Assembly: GCA_937969445.1 (NCBI GenBank)
Contig: CALBVZ010000023.1
Coordinates: 1-40,384 of the forward strand
Length of the DNA stretch: 40,384 nt
Reading direction: 5' to 3'
Source: an uncultured Octadecabacter sp.
GTDB lineage: Bacteria > Pseudomonadota > Alphaproteobacteria > Rhodobacterales > Rhodobacteraceae
Within the stretch, counting starts at the first letter, position 1. The number at the start of each line of letters is the position of its first letter. The notes under the pieces are model-generated. The model was given only the letters and a program-made list of their open reading frames with translations, did not search any database and had not been told where the DNA came from. Of this stretch, positions 1-9,000 are shown piece after piece. A program made the translations under genes and the position numbers.

Positions 1-920
1 ACCAAAGAGGAACCCGAAAGTGAGAAAAGTTTGTTTTCAGATCCAATGAAAATGCGAACGCCTTCTCCAGTGTCAGTCAATTCGAGGAAATCGGCGATAT
101 CACGTTTACGTTCAAGGTCGTCAAACAGCGTGCGTATACGATCGAGATCTTCGGTATCTTCGTCAGAAATGAGGTTTCCGCGACCTCGCACGATCAATCG
201 TTCGGTTGATTCGCCTTTATTTTCCCACATCGCCGCACCTGAATCGATCAGTTCGCGTGCGAGGACATCGATTTCTTGTCGCCGCGCATTAACTTCACGT
301 GTGATTGCTGAGCCAAGTTCGGAGAGCGTTCGACCTTCCGCAACGGCGTTAATAAAATTGGTCGCCTCACGCATGGAAGAGGGGGTTTGACCCGGCGGCG
401 GTGTAAACACGCGGTTTTCGACGTGACCGTCGGCGAACACCAAAACAACGAGCCCGCGATCCGCGGCGAGACTTACAAACTCGACATGTTTGATGGGCGC
501 TTCTTCGTGTTTAGGCGTAAGAACGAGGCTGGCACCGTGGGTAACGCCGGAAAGGGCGGAGCCAACGCGGTCGAGCAGCGTGCCGACATCATCATCGTTA
601 CCACCCATCGTTTGATCAATCTTGGCGCGATCCTTGCCATTCAGATCTTCGACTTCGAGGATGCCGTCGACAAACATGCGCAGCCCCTGCTGCGTTGGAA
701 TTCGACCCGCACTAATGTGGGGGCTTCCGATAAGGCCTAGATCTTCTAGGTCGGCCATAACGTTTCGAATTGTCGCGGCGCTTACTTGTTCGGTTAAGTT
801 GCGTGTTAGCGTTCGTGAACCGACGGGCGAACCCGTTTCTAGATAGCCCTCAACGACACGACGAAACACCTCGCGCGAGCGCGCGTTCATTTCGTCAAGT
901 TTTGGAGTTTTATCCGTCAT
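1..920 (-). CDS. hrcA: Heat-inducible transcription repressor HrcA (C-terminus beyond the left edge)
   Basis: HrcA represses heat-shock operons by binding CIRCE operators. Translating the minus strand from the ATG at 918-920 gives 306 codons open to the window edge; family members are about 340-355 aa, so roughly 40-50 residues are missing. Visible family features are PVGSRTL (residues 32-38), the winged-helix recognition segment [16 protein letters not shown] (about 48-63) and [16 protein letters not shown] (70-85), followed by a GAF-like region. It diverges from rph. In this lineage grpE usually follows hrcA, which would lie outside the window. No CIRCE repeat is visible upstream, so autorepression is not supported here. 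Confidence 0.95.
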   Translation of the reverse strand, partial: MTDKTPKLDEMNARSREVFRRVVEGYLETGSPVGSRTLTRNLTEQVSAATIRNVMADLEDLGLIGSPHISAGRIPTQQGLRMFVDGILEVEDLNGKDRAKIDQTMGGNDDDVGTLLDRVGSALSGVTHGASLVLTPKHEEAPIKHVEFVSLAADRGLVVLVFADGHVENRVFTPPPGQTPSSMREATNFINAVAEGRTLSELGSAITREVNARRQEIDVLARELIDSGAAMWENKGESTERLIVRGRGNLISDEDTEDLDRIRTLFDDLERKRDIADFLELTDTGEGVRIFIGSENKLFSLSGSSL

Positions 921-945
921 TCATCCGTACCGTTAAGCGTCGACA

Positions 946-973
946 GTTATGAACGAGCCTCGCGAAAGGTCAA
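946..973 (-). promoter_or_regulatory. Candidate sigma-70 promoter of hrcA
   Basis: On the minus strand TTGACC (968-973) is followed after 16 nt by CATAAC (946-951), which would start transcription about 20 nt before the hrcA ATG. The -35 is 5/6 and the -10 is 4/6 to consensus. This is pattern matching only. Confidence 0.35.
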
Positions 974-1034
974 TCGGGGTTGGAATTTTGTGAGGGTGCG
1001 CGTAACCGTTGGGAAACCTATGAAAGGATATGCA

Positions 1035-1742
1035 ATGCGCCCCTCCGGACGACAGATTGACGAAATGCGGACGATTTCGATTGAGACGGGCGTGACTCGC
1101 CATGCTGAAGGCTCGTGCTTGATTAAATGTGGCGATACGCATGTGCTTTGTACGGCATCTATCGACGAACGTGTTCCACCGTTTTTGAAGAACTCTGGCC
1201 TCGGTTGGGTAACCGCCGAGTACGGAATGCTACCGCGTGCGACAAACACACGGATGCGGCGCGAGGCTAAGAACGGGCAAAGCGGCCGGACACAGGAAAT
1301 TCAGCGGTTGATTGGCCGTTCTTTACGCGCTGGTGTTGATCGCGTCGCATTGGGCGAACGTCAGATTGTAGTTGACTGTGATGTCATTCAGGCGGACGGC
1401 GGTACGCGCTGTGCGTCTATCACGGGTGGATGGGTTGCGTTGAAATTAGCCGTTCAGAAATTGATGAAGGCTGGCGACGTTGTATCAGACCCGCTTCTTG
1501 TTCCGGTCGCTGCCGTTTCGTGCGGTATTTATGCGGGCCAGTCTGTTCTCGATCTTGACTACCCTGAAGACTCTGAAGCAGGGGTCGATGGGAACTTCGT
1601 TCTTACGGGCGACAAGCTTATTGAAATTCAAATGTCTGCCGAAGGCTCAACATTCACGCGGGATCAAATGAACGCCATGATGGATTTGGCTGACAAGGGC
1701 ATCGCTGAACTTACTGCCGCACAGCTTGCGGCGGTTGCGTAA
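1035..1742 (+). CDS. rph: Ribonuclease PH
   Basis: Phosphorolytic 3'-5' exoribonuclease that trims tRNA 3' ends. The start ATG at 1035 (MRPSGR, 235 aa) is chosen because AAAGGA at 1023-1028 is a well-spaced ribosome site and family proteins begin this way; the frame is open upstream to 990 but those 15 residues are not family-like. Family signatures include [14 protein letters not shown] (57-70), [18 protein letters not shown] (83-100) and the phosphate-binding GGTR (122-125). The stop overlaps the next start by one base (TAATG), indicating translational coupling with rdgB. It heads a rph-rdgB-hemW operon. Confidence 0.97.
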   Translation: MRPSGRQIDEMRTISIETGVTRHAEGSCLIKCGDTHVLCTASIDERVPPFLKNSGLGWVTAEYGMLPRATNTRMRREAKNGQSGRTQEIQRLIGRSLRAGVDRVALGERQIVVDCDVIQADGGTRCASITGGWVALKLAVQKLMKAGDVVSDPLLVPVAAVSCGIYAGQSVLDLDYPEDSEAGVDGNFVLTGDKLIEIQMSAEGSTFTRDQMNAMMDLADKGIAELTAAQLAAVA

Positions 1743-2350
1743 TGCGTAAATTTGAGGGAACAGAACTTCTGATCGCGACGCATAATCGTGGGAAGCTCGA
1801 GGAGATGGCAGATTTGCTGTCTCCTTTCGGTGTCGCTGTTTCGTCAAACGCTGACCATGGATTGCCGGAACCTGAAGAAACAGAAACAACATTCGTTGGT
1901 AATGCCCGCATTAAGGCACACGCCGCTGTAAAGGCGACCGGCATGCCCGCCTTGTCAGATGACAGCGGCATTACGGTTGACGGGTTGGATGGCGCACCAG
2001 GTGTTTACACAGCTGATTGGGCGGAAACACCGAGTGGTCGTGATTTCGTTAAGGCAATGACGCGCACGTGGGATGAATTGGAAACACGCAATGCGCCGGA
2101 ACCACGTTTGGCCCAGTTCAGGTGTTGCCTGGTTCTTGCTTGGCCCGATGGCCACGATGAAGTGTTCGAAGGCGTAATGCAGGGCCGTTTGGTTTGGCCG
2201 ATGCGTGGCGATCAAGGCCATGGATACGATCCGATTTTCCAACCGGAAGGTTATTCTCAGACTTTTGGTGAAATGGACCGATGGGAAAAGAACAGAATCA
2301 GCCACCGTGCCGAAGCCTTTAAAAAATTGATCGATGGTTGTTTTGCCTGA
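1742..2350 (+). CDS. rdgB: Non-canonical purine NTP pyrophosphatase (RdgB/HAM1)
   Basis: Hydrolyses dITP, XTP and dUTP-like purine triphosphates to monophosphates, cleaning the nucleotide pool. The 202-aa protein carries the substrate loop THNRGK (13-18), the catalytic LSDDSG segment (71-76) and the C-terminal GHGYDPIF and SHRAEA motifs of the HAM1 family, at the usual length. It overlaps the rph stop by 1 nt and the hemW start by 17 nt, so it is the middle gene of a tightly packed operon. Confidence 0.97.
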   Translation: MRKFEGTELLIATHNRGKLEEMADLLSPFGVAVSSNADHGLPEPEETETTFVGNARIKAHAAVKATGMPALSDDSGITVDGLDGAPGVYTADWAETPSGRDFVKAMTRTWDELETRNAPEPRLAQFRCCLVLAWPDGHDEVFEGVMQGRLVWPMRGDQGHGYDPIFQPEGYSQTFGEMDRWEKNRISHRAEAFKKLIDGCFA

Positions 2351-3491
2351 AGCTTGGCGCGATGGTGGCTTCGGCCTTTATGTGCACTGGCCGTTTTGCC
2401 AGGCTAAATGCCCATACTGCGATTTTAACTCACATGTAGTAGCGTCGATTGATCAATCCCGATGGGCGACCGCTTTTGAAAGCGAAATTGACCGCCTCGC
2501 TACAATGACGCCTGACCGCGTTCTAAATTCCGTGTTTTTTGGTGGCGGAACCCCAAGCCTAATGGACGTTGAAACTGTCGATCGGATTTTGAACAGAGTT
2601 CGGAAGTCTTGGCGCCTAACGAATGACATCGAGATCACGCTTGAGGCGAACCCAACGTCTATCGAGGCAGGCCGATTTGCAGGCTATCAACAGGCTGGTG
2701 TTAACCGCGTTTCAGTTGGCGTGCAGGCTTTGAATGATCCGGATTTAAAGTCGCTTGGCCGTCTTCACTCCGCAAGTGAGGCTTTGGCGGCGGTTGACAT
2801 CGCCCGCTCGACCTTTGAGCGCGTCAGCTTCGATCTTATCTATGCGCGCCAAAACCAAACCGCAGAACAGTGGCAGGCCGAGCTAAGTCGTGCACTTTCC
2901 TTCGACCCAGACCATCTATCACTCTACCAGTTAACAATTGAAGACGGCACTGCGTTCGGTGACCGCTTAAAACGAGGGTTGTTAAAGGGCTTACCAAGTG
3001 AAGACCTTGGCGCTGATATGTGGGATATCACTCAGTCGACCTGCGAAAGTGCCGGATTGCCTGCTTATGAAGTATCTAATCATGCCAAAAAAGATCAAGA
3101 GAGTAGGCACAATTTGATTTATTGGCGATCTGGCGATTGGGTCGGAATTGGCCCTGGTGCCCACGGAAGATTGACCTTGGATGGCGTTCGCCACGAAACG
3201 GTTTGTGCTAAGAACCCTGGTATCTGGATCGAACAGGTTGAAACCGGCTCGATTAGTAGGAATTTTGCTTCTTCGCTCAGCAAATCGGACGTAATTGAGG
3301 AGCGGGTTCTTATGGGTCTTCGATTGGCGGAAGGAATCGAGCTTCCTTCAAGCTGGATTTCCGAAAACATTCTAAAAATCAATTACTTAGTGGAAATTGG
3401 ACATCTAGAAATCAAAGGCGCCCGCCTTAGGGTTACGCAAAGCGGGCGACCGGTTTTGAATGCACTGATTGCCCACCTATTGGGGTCCTAG
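2334..3491 (+). CDS. hemW: Radical SAM coproporphyrinogen III oxidase-like heme chaperone HemW
   Basis: HemW is a radical SAM protein related to HemN that binds heme and is thought to deliver it to respiratory enzymes; older annotations call it coproporphyrinogen oxidase. The cluster motif is C22-x3-C26-x2-C29 (HWPFCQAKCPYCDF), followed by FGGGTPSLM and the HemW-type HNLIYW and GIGPGAHGR motifs. It lacks the N-terminal extension and extra cysteine of true HemN. Length is 385 aa from the 2334 start, which lies inside rdgB. The stop overlaps the convergent parB stop by 4 nt, so there is no room for a terminator. Confidence 0.93.
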   Translation: MVVLPEAWRDGGFGLYVHWPFCQAKCPYCDFNSHVVASIDQSRWATAFESEIDRLATMTPDRVLNSVFFGGGTPSLMDVETVDRILNRVRKSWRLTNDIEITLEANPTSIEAGRFAGYQQAGVNRVSVGVQALNDPDLKSLGRLHSASEALAAVDIARSTFERVSFDLIYARQNQTAEQWQAELSRALSFDPDHLSLYQLTIEDGTAFGDRLKRGLLKGLPSEDLGADMWDITQSTCESAGLPAYEVSNHAKKDQESRHNLIYWRSGDWVGIGPGAHGRLTLDGVRHETVCAKNPGIWIEQVETGSISRNFASSLSKSDVIEERVLMGLRLAEGIELPSSWISENILKINYLVEIGHLEIKGARLRVTQSGRPVLNALIAHLLGS

Positions 3492-4378
3492 CCACCTGAC
3501 AGCAGCCTTAGCAAGTCATCCAACTGTTCTAAATCACGATAACTCAGGGTCACCTGTCCGTTCTCTTTGCCTTCAGTGTGGTTAATGTTGACCTTCATCC
3601 CGAGTTGAGCAGTAAGTTCCTTCTCAATTTGGACCGTGTCTGCATCTTTCGAGACTGTTTGGGCACGTTTGGTCTTCTTTGGCGTCGATTTTGATGCTTT
3701 CGAAAGCTTCTCTGCATCCCGAACCGAGAGTCCATTCTTAACGATTTGCACTGCAAGGCTGTCCGCATCTGGATGGCCGACAAGTGTCCGTGCGTGGCCT
3801 GCAGAAAGTTTTCCGTCCTGCAAAAGTGTTTGAACTGCGTCGGGAAGCGTTAATAGGCGGACCGAGTTTGCGATATGGCTTCTACTTTTACTGAGCGCTT
3901 TTCCCATTTCCTCTTGAGTGCGGCCAAACTTTTCCATGAGCTGCTTATATCCAGCTGCCTCATCAATTGCGTTTAGGTCTGAACGTTGGATATTCTCGAT
4001 GATCGCAACTTCGAGAACTTCTACATCGGTGAAGTCCCTTATGATTACAGGAACTTCGTGCAATTTTGCACGTTGCGCCGCCCGCCAGCGACGTTCACCG
4101 GCGACAATCTCATATTCACCATTCTTGCTAGCTTTCTTTCGAACAATTAGCGGCTGAATTATTCCCTTTTCAGCAATCGATGCTGTGAGATCACTCATCG
4201 CTTGGTCGTCAAACGTTCGCCTAGGTTGATCAGGGTTCGGATATATTTGATCAACTGGCAATGAACGATCGGTATGAGACTGGGCCTCTTTCACATCTGG
4301 AGTCGTCCCGTTTACGTCAGACATCAACGCGGACAAGCCGCGACCGAGTCCACGGTTTGGTGTTTTGGGTGTACTCAT
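3488..4378 (-). CDS. parB: Chromosome partitioning protein ParB
   Basis: Binds parS and spreads as a CTP-dependent clamp to load ParA and SMC at the origin region. The 296-aa protein shows the N-terminal LGRGLSALM segment (11-19), the CTP-binding GERRWRA box (94-100), ENIQRSDLNAIDEA (128-141), an HTH around TQEEMGKALSKSRSHIANSV (154-173) and a C-terminal dimerisation domain. Its ATG overlaps the parA stop by 4 nt. Two perfect parS sites lie 1.4 and 3.3 kb upstream, in rsmG and mnmG. Confidence 0.97.
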   Translation of the reverse strand: MSTPKTPNRGLGRGLSALMSDVNGTTPDVKEAQSHTDRSLPVDQIYPNPDQPRRTFDDQAMSDLTASIAEKGIIQPLIVRKKASKNGEYEIVAGERRWRAAQRAKLHEVPVIIRDFTDVEVLEVAIIENIQRSDLNAIDEAAGYKQLMEKFGRTQEEMGKALSKSRSHIANSVRLLTLPDAVQTLLQDGKLSAGHARTLVGHPDADSLAVQIVKNGLSVRDAEKLSKASKSTPKKTKRAQTVSKDADTVQIEKELTAQLGMKVNINHTEGKENGQVTLSYRDLEQLDDLLRLLSGG

Positions 4379-5196
4379 GATGATACTCTCCGAGTTTTAG
4401 GGCCATTTTCTCGTAATATGATTTCTTCGGCCAGTGCGAGATAGGCATGTGACCCTTTAGACGATGGGTCGTAATCGATAACTGGAAGAGCAAAAGATGG
4501 TGCTTCACTCAACCTAACGTTACGCGGAATTACGGTGCTAAATACTAGCTCGCCAAGGTTATCTCGTGCATCGGCCTCTACTTGTTGGCAAAGATTATTG
4601 CGTTTGTCGTACATTGTCAGGGCGATCCCTTCGATACGCAGCGCTGAATTAGCCGTTTGCCGGATATCTCGAATGGTCAACATGAGCTGCGAAAGCCCTT
4701 CCAAAGCGAAGAACTCACTTTGTAGAGGAACCACGACAGAATCAGAGGCAATCATCGCGTTGACGGTCAATATATTGAGGGACGGTGGACAATCTATCAA
4801 TATGTAGTCCAAACGCAGCGCATCAATATCGGGTTGATGAAGGGCATCGTGAAGCATGTAGCTTCGTTTTTCATTCGCCATCAGATTGATGTCGGCCGAA
4901 CTCAAGTCAGTTGTCGCCGGGATGATCAGGAGGTTTTCAACTGTGGTGGGCATTGCTGCCTCTGTAGGAAGAGCATCCCCTGTCAAAAGCTCATATGTCG
5001 TCTCGGTGCGATCAGCGAGTTCAATTCCTAGGCCGGTTGAGGCATTTCCTTGAGGATCGAGATCGATCAAGAGAACGCGGCGTCCTGAACGGGCAAGGGC
5101 GGCACCAAGATTAATGGTTGTTGTGGTTTTTCCAACCCCGCCTTTTTGGTTCGCGACCGAAATTATCTTGGGGTCTGTCGTACGGCTAAGATTCAC
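4375..5196 (-). CDS. parA: Chromosome partitioning ATPase ParA
   Basis: Deviant Walker ATPase that moves ParB-parS complexes over the nucleoid. Motifs are KGGVGKTT (18-25) and DLDPQGN (45-51), with IDCPPSL and QSEFFALEGLSQL further on; 273 aa is typical for chromosomal ParA. The start is a GTG at 5194-5196 with an AAGGA site 9 nt upstream, inside the end of rsmG (11-nt overlap). It is the fourth gene of the mnmE-mnmG-rsmG-parA-parB operon. Confidence 0.97.
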   Translation of the reverse strand: MNLSRTTDPKIISVANQKGGVGKTTTTINLGAALARSGRRVLLIDLDPQGNASTGLGIELADRTETTYELLTGDALPTEAAMPTTVENLLIIPATTDLSSADINLMANEKRSYMLHDALHQPDIDALRLDYILIDCPPSLNILTVNAMIASDSVVVPLQSEFFALEGLSQLMLTIRDIRQTANSALRIEGIALTMYDKRNNLCQQVEADARDNLGELVFSTVIPRNVRLSEAPSFALPVIDYDPSSKGSHAYLALAEEIILRENGPKTRRVSS

Positions 5197-5806
5197 GTCG
5201 GTGTATCCTTGAAATTTCGAGAATTCGGGATTCTGGACTAGTTAGGCTTGTATGGGTCGTTACGTCAAACTGCCAACCTTGGCTCGCTTGGTCTAGCTCT
5301 TGCTGAAAACGCGCACCCTTAGGTAAGATTGCCTGGCCTTCCAGTGTGAGATACTTAACAGCATACGTTAACAGATCAGGCAACGCCGCTAACGCCCGGG
5401 CACTCACTACGTCGTAATTACTCAAATCTGTTTCTTCAATGCGCTTATTGACCACCACCAAGTTCAGTTCAAGCTCACGTTTTGCTGTGTTTAGGAACAA
5501 GCACTTACGCTGATCGCTTTCTACAAGAGTTATTGGTCGTCTTTCTTGATCAAGAACAGAAACAACTAGTGCGGGGAGGCCTCCGCCGCTTCCTAGATCG
5601 ACCCAATTTTTCCAATCCGAACGCGCGATTTGATAGATCTGCGCACTATCAACGATATGTCGTTCCCAAATTTCGGGAACGCTGCTTGGAGAGATGAGGT
5701 TAATAGACTTTGTCCACTTTGTGATCAAAGCACTTAATCGTTCAAGCTTTTGGAATGTTTCACGTGAAACACTCTCTCCTCCAACTAAGATATCCTCGAC
5801 ACTCAT
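5186..5806 (-). CDS. rsmG: 16S rRNA (guanine527-N7)-methyltransferase RsmG
   Basis: Methylates G527 of 16S rRNA using SAM. The 206-aa protein (formerly GidB) has the SAM-binding loop DLGSGGG (70-76) and the family sequence PLxLVE ([10 protein letters not shown]) after it. The N-terminal VSRET (13-17) is encoded by a perfect parS palindrome, so those codons serve two functions. Its ATG overlaps the mnmG stop by 4 nt. Confidence 0.97.
   Translation of the reverse strand: MSVEDILVGGESVSRETFQKLERLSALITKWTKSINLISPSSVPEIWERHIVDSAQIYQIARSDWKNWVDLGSGGGLPALVVSVLDQERRPITLVESDQRKCLFLNTAKRELELNLVVVNKRIEETDLSNYDVVSARALAALPDLLTYAVKYLTLEGQAILPKGARFQQELDQASQGWQFDVTTHTSLTSPESRILEISRIHRRES
5756..5771. promoter_or_regulatory. 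parS site 1 (inside rsmG)
   Basis: Perfect 16-bp palindrome TGTTTCACGTGAAACA, identical to the widespread bacterial chromosomal parS consensus bound by ParB. It lies in codons 13-17 of rsmG, upstream of parA/parB and about 5 kb from the proposed oriC. Confidence 0.95.
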
Positions 5807-7680
5807 GATGCTACTGTCTTTAGTTGACGTTTCTTGATCTCTGCTGCAACCAACATCAATGCGGCGGGGGTTATGCCATCAATCCTAGACGCCTGAGCCA
5901 GGTTATCGGGTAACGCAGCGACGAGTTTAGCTTTCAGCTCATTAGAAAGTCCGGGAATAACGGTATAATCTAGGTCATTTGGAATGAGCTTTTCACGGTC
6001 ACGATTCATTGCTTCAATGTCACGTACTTGCCGTTCGACATAGTGCGAGTAGAGAGCGTCTCTCTCAAGCTGAGTTGCTATTTCCGGTTTTATTTCAGTG
6101 AGTTGGGACTCGACGGAGACCAATTTCTCAACGGTTGTTCCAGCAATACTTAAAGCGTCCAACAACGTTCGCTTAGGTCCATCAACTCCCACTTTAACGC
6201 CAGCCTCATTCAAAGATCGAGACGACGAGGAAAAGGAACCTAAGAGCTTGCGGCCTGCCTCAAGTGCTTCTCTCTTTTCGCTAAAAACGGCCCACCGTTC
6301 ATCTTCAACAAAGCCACCAGTATGTCCGAACTCGGTTAGCCGTTGGTCTGCATTATCCGCGCGAAGTGAAAGCCGAAATTCAGCGCGTGACGTAAACATT
6401 CGATAAGGTTCCGTCACACCACGAACCGTCAGGTCATCAACCATTACACCAATGTAAGAAGTGGATCGGTCAAACAAAACCGGCGCCCTGCCCAACGCTT
6501 TGGATGCTGCATTCAAACCGGCGACCAATCCTTGCCCAGCCGCTTCTTCGTAGCCAGTTGTACCGTTAATCTGCCCCGCTAAGAAAAGCCCCGGTAAGGT
6601 CTTCAGCTCCAATTGGGAACTAAGACTGCGAGGGTCTATATAGTCATATTCAATTGCATAACCTGGCTGCAAGATTTTTGCGTTTTCAAGTCCAACAATT
6701 GAATGGACATAGTCTTCTTGAACATCTACCGGGAGGGAAGTCGAAATACCATTGGGGTAGATTGTGTGCCCGGTCAGGCTTTCCGGCTCAAGGAAGATCT
6801 GATGCGCATCTTTATCCGCAAATCTGACAACCTTATCTTCAATAGATGGACAATACCGAGGGCCTACACCATCGATGTGGCCGCCGTACATCGCTGAACG
6901 AGAAAGGTTTTTCTCAATAATATCATGAGTTTGAGAATTTGTGTGCGTAATGCCACAGGCAATCTGCTTAGCGAATAATGCACTATGCATGAACGAAAAA
7001 AGCTCGGGCTTCTCATCAGCGTCCTGAGTTTCAAGTCCCTCCCAAGAAATGGTCCGACCGTCCAATCTTGGTGGAGTCCCAGTTTTAAGGCGGCCCATTG
7101 GTAGATCGTAGGTCGCCAGTCGCTCAGCGAGTGCGACCGATGGAGCGTCTCCCATTCGACCACCAGAATGCGAAACGTCACCTATATGTATAACCCCGCG
7201 CAAAAACGTTCCGGAAGTTAAAACAACAGCTTGCGCGGAGACGTTAGAACCGTCCGCAAGTTTAACACCATTAACTTTTCCCGCTTCTAAAAAGAGATCA
7301 ACGACCTCTCCTTCTAGAATTTCAAGATTCGACCGTTTCTCAGTAAGGTCCTGAATTCCATTCCGATACAACACACGATCTGCCTGAGTTCGTGGACCTT
7401 GAACTGCCGGACCTTTTTTCCGGTTGAGAAGTCGAAACTGTATACCCGCATAATCGGCGGCTTTTCCCATTATACCGTCCAGAGCATCGATTTCCCGAAC
7501 CAAATGACCCTTTCCTAACCCGCCAATTGCTGGATTGCAGGACATCACGCCAAGATCTGCCTGCCTTAACGTAATAAGTAAAGTTTTAGCTCCTAAGCGT
7601 GCCGACGAATGGGCCGCCTCACAACCAGCGTGCCCACCACCAACAATAACAACATCATATGCATGTTTCACGTGAAACAA
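5803..7680 (-). CDS. mnmG: tRNA uridine-5-carboxymethylaminomethyl modification enzyme MnmG (GidA)
   Basis: FAD-dependent subunit that, with MnmE, installs cmnm5 at the wobble uridine of tRNAs. The 625-aa protein has the FAD dinucleotide fold GGGHAG (14-19) and the GidA signatures [18 protein letters not shown] and GGRMGD. The start given is a TTG at 7678-7680 that yields the family N-terminus MFHVKH, but AAGGA directly abuts it; the GTG at codon 4 (7669-7671) sits 9 nt from the same site and may be the actual initiator. The start region is a parS palindrome. Only 3 nt separate it from mnmE. Confidence 0.96.
   Translation of the reverse strand: MFHVKHAYDVVIVGGGHAGCEAAHSSARLGAKTLLITLRQADLGVMSCNPAIGGLGKGHLVREIDALDGIMGKAADYAGIQFRLLNRKKGPAVQGPRTQADRVLYRNGIQDLTEKRSNLEILEGEVVDLFLEAGKVNGVKLADGSNVSAQAVVLTSGTFLRGVIHIGDVSHSGGRMGDAPSVALAERLATYDLPMGRLKTGTPPRLDGRTISWEGLETQDADEKPELFSFMHSALFAKQIACGITHTNSQTHDIIEKNLSRSAMYGGHIDGVGPRYCPSIEDKVVRFADKDAHQIFLEPESLTGHTIYPNGISTSLPVDVQEDYVHSIVGLENAKILQPGYAIEYDYIDPRSLSSQLELKTLPGLFLAGQINGTTGYEEAAGQGLVAGLNAASKALGRAPVLFDRSTSYIGVMVDDLTVRGVTEPYRMFTSRAEFRLSLRADNADQRLTEFGHTGGFVEDERWAVFSEKREALEAGRKLLGSFSSSSRSLNEAGVKVGVDGPKRTLLDALSIAGTTVEKLVSVESQLTEIKPEIATQLERDALYSHYVERQVRDIEAMNRDREKLIPNDLDYTVIPGLSNELKAKLVAALPDNLAQASRIDGITPAALMLVAAEIKKRQLKTVAS
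7664..7679. promoter_or_regulatory. parS site 2 (at the mnmG start)
   Basis: Second perfect TGTTTCACGTGAAACA palindrome. Read on the minus strand it encodes the FHVK residues immediately after the mnmG TTG start. It is 1.9 kb from site 1 and about 3 kb from the proposed oriC. Confidence 0.95.
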
Positions 7681-7683
7681 TCC

Positions 7684-8970
7684 TTATTTGCCAATGCAAA
7701 AACTTGAGAAGATCTCACCTAACACGTTCTCTACATCAATGCGACCAATCAGGCTATCCAAAGCTCGAATAGAAGTACGTAAGTCCTCGGCCAACAAATC
7801 GACCGGCAAATCGCCATCTTCAAGACCCGTCTTAACAGTCTGCAATGCCGAGCCAGCCGTTTCTAATGCAACTTGATGCCGCGTACGCGTCGCTACACCT
7901 GCACCAGCCACTTGATCCTGCAAGTAAGCGGACACCTGATCCAAAAGCCGATCAACACCCAATCCAGTCACACCTGATACTGCGTTCTCCAACACGGATT
8001 CAGACAAATCTGCTTTTGATTTCAGATAGATATCCAGACCTGCGTTACTTTCTGGAACTTTATCAGGTTCACCATCCAATAAGTGTACACGAACGTCGGC
8101 CGCTTGGGCTCGGACTATGCCGCGTTCGATTCCGATACCTTCCAGAACGTCATCGGAATCCCTTAGTCCAGCAGTATCAAGAACAGTAACCGGCAACCCA
8201 TCTAGATCCATCCGGACTTCTATCACGTCGCGGGTAGTACCAGCTATATCAGACGTAATAGCTGCCTCGCGGCCAGCTAGCCTATTCAATAGCGTAGATT
8301 TTCCGGAATTTGGCGGCCCTACCAGCGCGACTTCAAACCCATCGCGTACACGTTCACGGACTCGCACGCCCTCGGCTTCATGGGAAACTTCTTGAAACAC
8401 GACACCGACGAGCTCTTTCACCTCCGGATACACGTCGACTGGTACGTCCTCGTCAACGAAATCAATGGTCGCTTCCAAAAGCGCTGCAGCCCGCACCAAC
8501 TTAGCGCGCCATCCATCCGCCAAATCACCAAGCGCACCGTTGAAAACACGTACTGCTTGGCGCCTCTGGCTTTCAGTTTCGGCGTCAATTAGGTCGGCAA
8601 GGCCCTCGACCTGGGCGAGATCGAGCATTCCATTGTCCATCGCGCGCCGCGTAAACTCACCAGGTTCGGCCAATCGAAGACCGAGGCAATTCAGCCTCTC
8701 GAGAACCGCGGAAACAATTGCAGGCGATCCGTGTGTTTGCAGCTCAACAACCTGCTCACCTGTAAAACTACGTCCATGTCCAAAGCTGATCGCAAAAGCC
8801 TGATCAATAAGGTTTCCATCTTGTGATGTTAGCTTCACCAGCTTGCGATCGTGCTCACCGATTTTGGCGCCCATCTCGGCACAACTACGCAAAGAGTCAG
8901 GCCCAGAAATTCGGATAATAGACACGCCAGCTTTACCAGCTGCCGATGCAAGTGCGTAAATCGTATCCAT
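7684..8970 (-). CDS. mnmE: tRNA modification GTPase MnmE
   Basis: GTPase partner of MnmG in wobble-uridine modification. The 428-aa protein has a tetrahydrofolate-binding N-domain, G1 GPPNSGKS (218-225), the K-loop region TSDIAGTTRD (239-248), G3 DTAG (265-268) and the invariant C-terminal CIGK (425-428). The G4 position reads SKAD rather than NKxD. It is slightly shorter than the E. coli protein (454 aa). It probably heads the operon with mnmG; 30 nt separate it from rho upstream. Confidence 0.96.
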   Translation of the reverse strand: MDTIYALASAAGKAGVSIIRISGPDSLRSCAEMGAKIGEHDRKLVKLTSQDGNLIDQAFAISFGHGRSFTGEQVVELQTHGSPAIVSAVLERLNCLGLRLAEPGEFTRRAMDNGMLDLAQVEGLADLIDAETESQRRQAVRVFNGALGDLADGWRAKLVRAAALLEATIDFVDEDVPVDVYPEVKELVGVVFQEVSHEAEGVRVRERVRDGFEVALVGPPNSGKSTLLNRLAGREAAITSDIAGTTRDVIEVRMDLDGLPVTVLDTAGLRDSDDVLEGIGIERGIVRAQAADVRVHLLDGEPDKVPESNAGLDIYLKSKADLSESVLENAVSGVTGLGVDRLLDQVSAYLQDQVAGAGVATRTRHQVALETAGSALQTVKTGLEDGDLPVDLLAEDLRTSIRALDSLIGRIDVENVLGEIFSSFCIGK

Positions 8971-9000
8971 ATTCGTTAACCCATTGTATTAAAACAATAG

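Noticed and set aside
387-740. 117-codon open frame on the plus strand
   Set aside because: Antisense to hrcA, whose family motifs run through this stretch on the minus strand.
921-1034. CIRCE operator between hrcA and rph
   Set aside because: No TTAGCACTC-N9-GAGTGCTAA repeat or near match is present.
8971-9000. CtrA site before mnmE
   Set aside because: Two TTAA half-sites are present but spaced by 9 nt, not 7.
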